Assembly: GCF_039693965.1 (NCBI RefSeq)
Contig: NZ_CP155576.1
Span: forward strand, 2,046,001 to 2,110,000
Length of the DNA stretch: 64,000 nucleotides
Source: Moraxella sp. K1664
GTDB taxonomy: Bacteria > Pseudomonadota > Gammaproteobacteria > Pseudomonadales > Moraxellaceae
Direction of reading: 5' to 3'
Position 1 is the first letter of the stretch. Each line of letters opens with the position of its first letter. Under the pieces are notes generated by a model. It searched no databases and was not told where the DNA came from. It saw only the letters and a list, made by a program, of their open reading frames with translations. Below, one piece after another: positions 60,639-64,000 of this stretch. The translations under genes were made by a program, and so were the position numbers.

Positions 60639-61814
60639 ATGCCCTTGACCGAGCAATTTAGCACGTTTCGTGACTTACCCCTAGCAGAGCCCATCCAAAA
60701 GGCAGTATCGGCTTTGGGTTTTGAGACTCTCACGCCCATTCAAGCCCAAATCTTGCCCCACACCCTAGCAGGACAAGACGCCATTGGGCAGGCACAGACA
60801 GGCACGGGCAAGACTGCCACGTTTTTGATTACCATCATCCAAAGCCTGCTGTCTCGCCCGTTTGGCGATGATGAGACACGCTATTTGGGTGAGCCACGGG
60901 CGTTAATCCTGGCACCGACCCGAGAGCTGGCACAGCAGATTTATAGCGACTGCCGAGAGCTGGTCAAAGAGAGTGGTTTGTATGCTTTGTGTATGACTGG
61001 TGGGGCGGATTATGACAAGCAGGCAAATGAGATAAACCGTCGCCCGATGGATATTTTGATTGGCACACCAGGGCGGATTATTGATTGGGTGCAAAAGGGC
61101 GTGCTGTTTCTTGACCGTGTGGAAGTGTTGGTGTTGGATGAAGCCGACCGCATGCTTGACATGGGATTCATCCCTGATGTCAAGCGACTCATCAGCAAAA
61201 TGCCTGCCAATACGCACCGCCAAAGTTTGCTGTTCTCGGCGACTTTCAACACCGATGTTATGAATTTGGCGTATCGCTGGCTATATCAGCCGACCTTTGT
61301 GGAAATCGCCCCCGAGAGTCGTACCAATAAGAACATTGAACAGCGTTTTTATCTATTAACCGACCGCCAAAAACTGACGGCATTAAAGCAGTTGCTTGGC
61401 AGTGATGATGTCAAAAAAGCCATTGTTTTTGCCAATCGCAAAGACCAAGTCAAACGCCTGTATGACAATCTACGTAAGCATGTGGATGTGACCATGCTTT
61501 CAGGCGATGTCGCCCAAGCCAAGCGAGAACGTTACCTAAAACGCTTTAAAGATGGCGAAGTTAATGTGTTGGTGGCGACCGACGTGGCAGGGCGTGGTAT
61601 TCATGTGGATGACGTGACTCATGTCATTAACTACACACTGCCTGATTTGCCCGATGATTATGTTCATCGTATCGGACGCACAGGACGAGCAGGGCAATCG
61701 GGCGTGTCTATTAGCTTGGTGGGCGAAGATGACGCCTTTAACCTGCCTGCCTTAGAGAAGCATTTGGGCATGAAGTTTGGTTTGTTGCAGTTTGATGATT
61801 TGGTGCAAGACTAG
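60639..61814 (+). CDS. rhlB: DEAD-box RNA helicase, RhlB-like
   Basis: The 391-residue protein contains all helicase motifs: FRDLPLAEPIQKAVSALGFETLTPIQAQILPHTLAGQDAIGQAQTGTGKTATFLI (Q motif, motif I), LILAPTRELAQQIY, IGTPGRIIDW, VLVLDEADRMLDMGFIPDV, LLFSATF, AIVFANRKDQVKRLYDNL, VNVLVATDVAGRGIHVDDVTHVINY and HRIGRTGRAG. It ends shortly after the core, without the RGG or Ser/Arg-rich tails of RhlE or CsdA, and the DMGFIPDVKRL segment fits RhlB, a degradosome helicase. Exact orthology is tentative. It is probably monocistronic. Confidence 0.88.
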   Translation: MPLTEQFSTFRDLPLAEPIQKAVSALGFETLTPIQAQILPHTLAGQDAIGQAQTGTGKTATFLITIIQSLLSRPFGDDETRYLGEPRALILAPTRELAQQIYSDCRELVKESGLYALCMTGGADYDKQANEINRRPMDILIGTPGRIIDWVQKGVLFLDRVEVLVLDEADRMLDMGFIPDVKRLISKMPANTHRQSLLFSATFNTDVMNLAYRWLYQPTFVEIAPESRTNKNIEQRFYLLTDRQKLTALKQLLGSDDVKKAIVFANRKDQVKRLYDNLRKHVDVTMLSGDVAQAKRERYLKRFKDGEVNVLVATDVAGRGIHVDDVTHVINYTLPDLPDDYVHRIGRTGRAGQSGVSISLVGEDDAFNLPALEKHLGMKFGLLQFDDLVQD

Positions 61815-61958
61815 GTCTAAACTGGCATGATGGCTAAATATCATGCCAAATGGTATCGCAACCTAGGTGCGATTTAATACAGAAATAAACACAAAAATCA
61901 TAACAACCAATCATTAAAAACAATAAAAGGCATGGCATGTGTCACGCCATATAAACCA

Positions 61959-63140
61959 ATGAACGAACATAGTCTAATCCTTGACCCTGCTAATATCCCA
62001 TTGTCTTTGTACATTCACATTCCGTGGTGTGTCAAAAAATGTCCATATTGTGATTTTAACTCGCACGCCTTGCCCGAGTCTGCCCCTTTTGCTGATTATG
62101 TCACAGCACTTTTGGCTGACGCTCGCTCGCAAGTCGCCTTAGCAGGGGGGCGTGCGATACAAAGTATCTTTATCGGCGGGGGAACGCCGTCGCTGTTGCC
62201 GATAGAGCAGTATCGGATGCTGTTTTTGGGGTTACGTGAGATGATCCCTTTTGCCGATGATATTGAGATTACCTTAGAAGCCAACCCCGGTACGCTAGAA
62301 CATGCCCCCTTTGCCGACTATTTGGCACTGGGTATCAACCGTTTGTCGGTGGGTGTGCAGTCCTTTGATGATGGGGCATTGACGACATTGGGGCGAATAC
62401 ATCGCCATGATGAAGCAGTCAATGCCATCAAAAATGCCAAACAAGCAGGCTTTACCCGTATCAATGCCGACCTGATGCATGGCTTGCCTAGTCAGACCGC
62501 CACGCTTGCCGTGCGTGACATTGACATGGCATTATCGGCAGGGGCAACGCACATCTCATGGTATCAGCTGACCATTGAGCCAAACACCGCCTTTTATCGC
62601 AGTCCGCCTGACTTGCCCGATGATGACGAGCTAGAACGCATAGAGAATGCAGGGCGAGAGCGACTTTTGCAAGCAGGTTTTGCCAATTATGAAGTGTCGG
62701 CATGGGTCGGGCGTGATGATGAGCCGTGTCGTCATAATGTCAACTATTGGCAATTTGGCGACTATCTTGCCATTGGGGCAGGTGGGCATGGCAAAGTAAC
62801 ACTGCGTGAGCATACCGATTATCCAGATGGTATTTATCGTTATGCCAAATCTCGCCTGCCCAAAGACTATCTAAATTATAATAATGCTCCAAAGATGGTA
62901 GGCTTTGAGCGGGTGGCGGATGAGAGTCTGCCCTTTGAATTTATGATGAATGCCCTGCGTTTGGCAGATGGCACGACAACTCGCACCTTTGAAGAGCGGA
63001 CGGGGCTACTTGTTAGCACCATTGATAATGAGCTTTTGCCCTTGCAACATCAAGGGCTGATGGTGTTTCACCCTGACATCATCGCCCCGACCAAGATGGG
63101 CTTTAAATACGTCAATCATTTGGTGCGGGCTTTTTTATAA
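61959..63140 (+). CDS. hemW: Radical SAM heme chaperone HemW
   Basis: HemW is a radical-SAM protein that binds heme and delivers it to membrane enzymes; it was earlier annotated as a coproporphyrinogen III oxidase. The protein (393 residues from 61959; 402 from ATG 61932) has the cluster motif LSLYIHIPWCVKKCPYCDFNSHAL, SIFIGGGTPSLL, ITLEANPGTLE, GINRLSVGVQSFDDGALTTLGRIHRHDEAVNAI and YQLTIEPNTAFYRSPP. It lacks the extra N-terminal region of HemN, supporting HemW. Start choice is uncertain: AAAGG lies very close to 61932. trmL follows after 19 bases. Confidence 0.92.
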   Translation: MNEHSLILDPANIPLSLYIHIPWCVKKCPYCDFNSHALPESAPFADYVTALLADARSQVALAGGRAIQSIFIGGGTPSLLPIEQYRMLFLGLREMIPFADDIEITLEANPGTLEHAPFADYLALGINRLSVGVQSFDDGALTTLGRIHRHDEAVNAIKNAKQAGFTRINADLMHGLPSQTATLAVRDIDMALSAGATHISWYQLTIEPNTAFYRSPPDLPDDDELERIENAGRERLLQAGFANYEVSAWVGRDDEPCRHNVNYWQFGDYLAIGAGGHGKVTLREHTDYPDGIYRYAKSRLPKDYLNYNNAPKMVGFERVADESLPFEFMMNALRLADGTTTRTFEERTGLLVSTIDNELLPLQHQGLMVFHPDIIAPTKMGFKYVNHLVRAFL

Positions 63141-63159
63141 AAACCATGAAATAACAACC

Positions 63160-63690
63160 ATGAAACAAATCCATATCGTTCTCTATACTCCCAAAATCCC
63201 CAATAACACCGGCAACGCCATTCGTCTGTGTGCCAATACAGGGGCAAAACTGCACCTTATCAAGCCCTTAGCTTTTGAGCTTGATGATAAAAAGCTAAGA
63301 CGGGCGGGACTGGATTATCATGAATACGCCAACATGCAAGTACATGATGACTGGCAGGCGTGCCGTGCCTATTTGACAAGTGTGGGCGTGGATACGGTCG
63401 TGGCGATGACGACCAAGTTTAGCCGTCCGTTTTATGATTATGATTTTAAAGTTGGTAACAGCTCGGTGGCACTGGTGTTCGGCTCGGAGACAGACGGACT
63501 ACCGTCTGATGTGCGTGATGACATCGGGGCGGGTAACTGGCTAAGACTGCCCATGCTCCCCGACTCTCGCAGTCTTAACCTATCTAACAGCGTGGCAATT
63601 TGTCTGTATGAAGTGTGGCGACAGCTTGGGTTTGTCGGCGATGTTGGAGAGAGCGTGGGTTATCATCGTCTGTCTAGCCGTCCCGAGTGA
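63160..63690 (+). CDS. trmL: tRNA (cytidine/uridine-34-2'-O)-methyltransferase TrmL
   Basis: TrmL methylates the ribose of wobble nucleotide 34 in leucine tRNAs, as a homodimer. The 176-residue SPOUT-family protein shows IHIVLYTPKIPNNTGNAIRLCANTGAKLHLIKPLAFELDDKKLRRAGLDYHEYA, VALVFGSETDGLP and LRLPMLPDSRSLNLSNSVAICLYEVWRQLGF, containing the trefoil-knot AdoMet site. The usual length is about 157; here there is a short C-terminal extension. It lies close behind hemW, probably in one transcript. Confidence 0.95.
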   Translation: MKQIHIVLYTPKIPNNTGNAIRLCANTGAKLHLIKPLAFELDDKKLRRAGLDYHEYANMQVHDDWQACRAYLTSVGVDTVVAMTTKFSRPFYDYDFKVGNSSVALVFGSETDGLPSDVRDDIGAGNWLRLPMLPDSRSLNLSNSVAICLYEVWRQLGFVGDVGESVGYHRLSSRPE

Positions 63691-63697
63691 GCTAGAC

Positions 63698-63808
63698 GTA
63701 TTGGGGTAATTTATTTGCCCAAAAATCAACACTTTATCAAAGGGTAAATTGCAATTTGCCCCTACAAGTCCGTCCAAAAGTATTATCGATGGAAAATACC
63801 AAAATTTA
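63698..63808. repeat. Interspersed repeat of about 111 bp, copy B
   Basis: It starts GTATTGGGGTAATTTATTTGCCC and shares AAAAATCAACAxxTTATCAAAGGG, the CCCCTAC end and the TCCAAA...TACCAAAA tail with copy A at 21255-21366. The first 68-base part has the same length in both. It lies between trmL and the lipoprotein gene. Confidence 0.75.
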
Positions 63809-63934
63809 CCCTTTGATAAATTCAACTTTTCAATTTATGCCAGCAATTGATGATTTTGCTTTTAAAATTAATAAAATCATCTAAAATCAAAAACCAACAC
63901 AAACCAATTTAACTTAACCTTTATTAGTCACACC

Positions 63935-64000
63935 ATGTCTATCAAATCTTATTCTTGTATCCTATCCATTCTCTTTGCCCTTGGCTTAACCGCCTGCAAC
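63935..64000 (+). CDS. Start of a lipoprotein gene (partial)
   Basis: The frame begins MSIKSYSCILSILFALGLTACN and runs to the window edge. It is a typical lipoprotein signal with lipobox LTAC (Cys 21). The mature protein is outside the window, so no function can be given. The ATG follows an AT-rich upstream region without a strong ribosome binding site. Confidence 0.65.
   Translation, partial: MSIKSYSCILSILFALGLTACN

Noticed and set aside
1-64000. CRISPR arrays, tRNA or rRNA genes, prophage genes
   Set aside because: No regularly spaced direct repeats, no tRNA cloverleaf or rRNA stretch and no phage structural genes were found; the repeats seen are dispersed palindromes.

Overview
The window looks like a chromosomal segment of a Moraxella-type gammaproteobacterium (family Moraxellaceae). 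The evidence is indirect: a Hfq with a long Gly/Phe-rich tail, the kdsD-kdsC-lptCAB block, an RNase HI/DnaQ fusion, a FimL-like pilus regulator, and moderate GC with AT-rich intergenic DNA full of small palindromic repeats. I ran no database search. No rRNA, tRNA, CRISPR array or prophage was seen.

Layout. 1-2.7 kb: molybdenum cofactor genes moaB, a mobA-like gene, moaC, moaD and moaE. 2.8-9.4 kb: rnz, dusB, clpA, folD and an RlpA-like protein. 10-17.5 kb: rodA (minus strand), lemA with an M48 protease, a putative holD, serC and gloB. 17.5-24.7 kb (minus strand): an HscC chaperone with its membrane J-protein, a small membrane protein with an XRE regulator, and ilvD. 25-28.5 kb: a PerM-like permease and a Fur-box-preceded tonB-exbB-exbD operon. 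28.6-36.2 kb: queD, a fragment resembling a DUF1778 antitoxin tail, tsaE-miaA-hfq, kdsD-kdsC-lptC-lptA-lptB and queC. 36.2-43.9 kb: an SMR efflux gene with a TetR regulator, a purine permease, bcp with a glycosyltransferase, a lipoprotein, marC and a DUF1345-like protein. 44-50.7 kb: ppiD, mfd, mntP and an Lrp-type regulator. 50.8-52.1 kb: an IS110-family element. 52.2-64 kb: leuA, nudC-fimL, the rnhA-dnaQ fusion with aroQ, cspA, rhlB, hemW, trmL and the start of a lipoprotein gene.

The most striking system is the IS110 element at 50835-52076. Its 5' non-coding region folds into a two-loop RNA with the architecture described for bridge RNAs. The first loop carries a 9-nt segment identical to the left genomic target and a 6-nt segment complementary to the right target. 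The second loop carries a 9-nt segment identical to the element's right end and a 5-nt segment complementary to its left end. All four guides include the CT core at which the element sits. The target is a REP-like palindrome found elsewhere in the window, including in frame inside mfd. Joining the two ends would also create a -35/-10 promoter in front of the RNA.

A second layer is a family of about 207-bp MITE-like elements with TA-flanked inverted ends (five copies), some carrying further palindromes nested inside. Other points of note: a shared 16-bp palindrome in front of both gloB and the SMR/TetR operon suggests a common electrophile or toxicant response; the protein at 14533 resembles the DNA polymerase III psi subunit; and the J-protein paired with HscC has KPD where HPD is expected.
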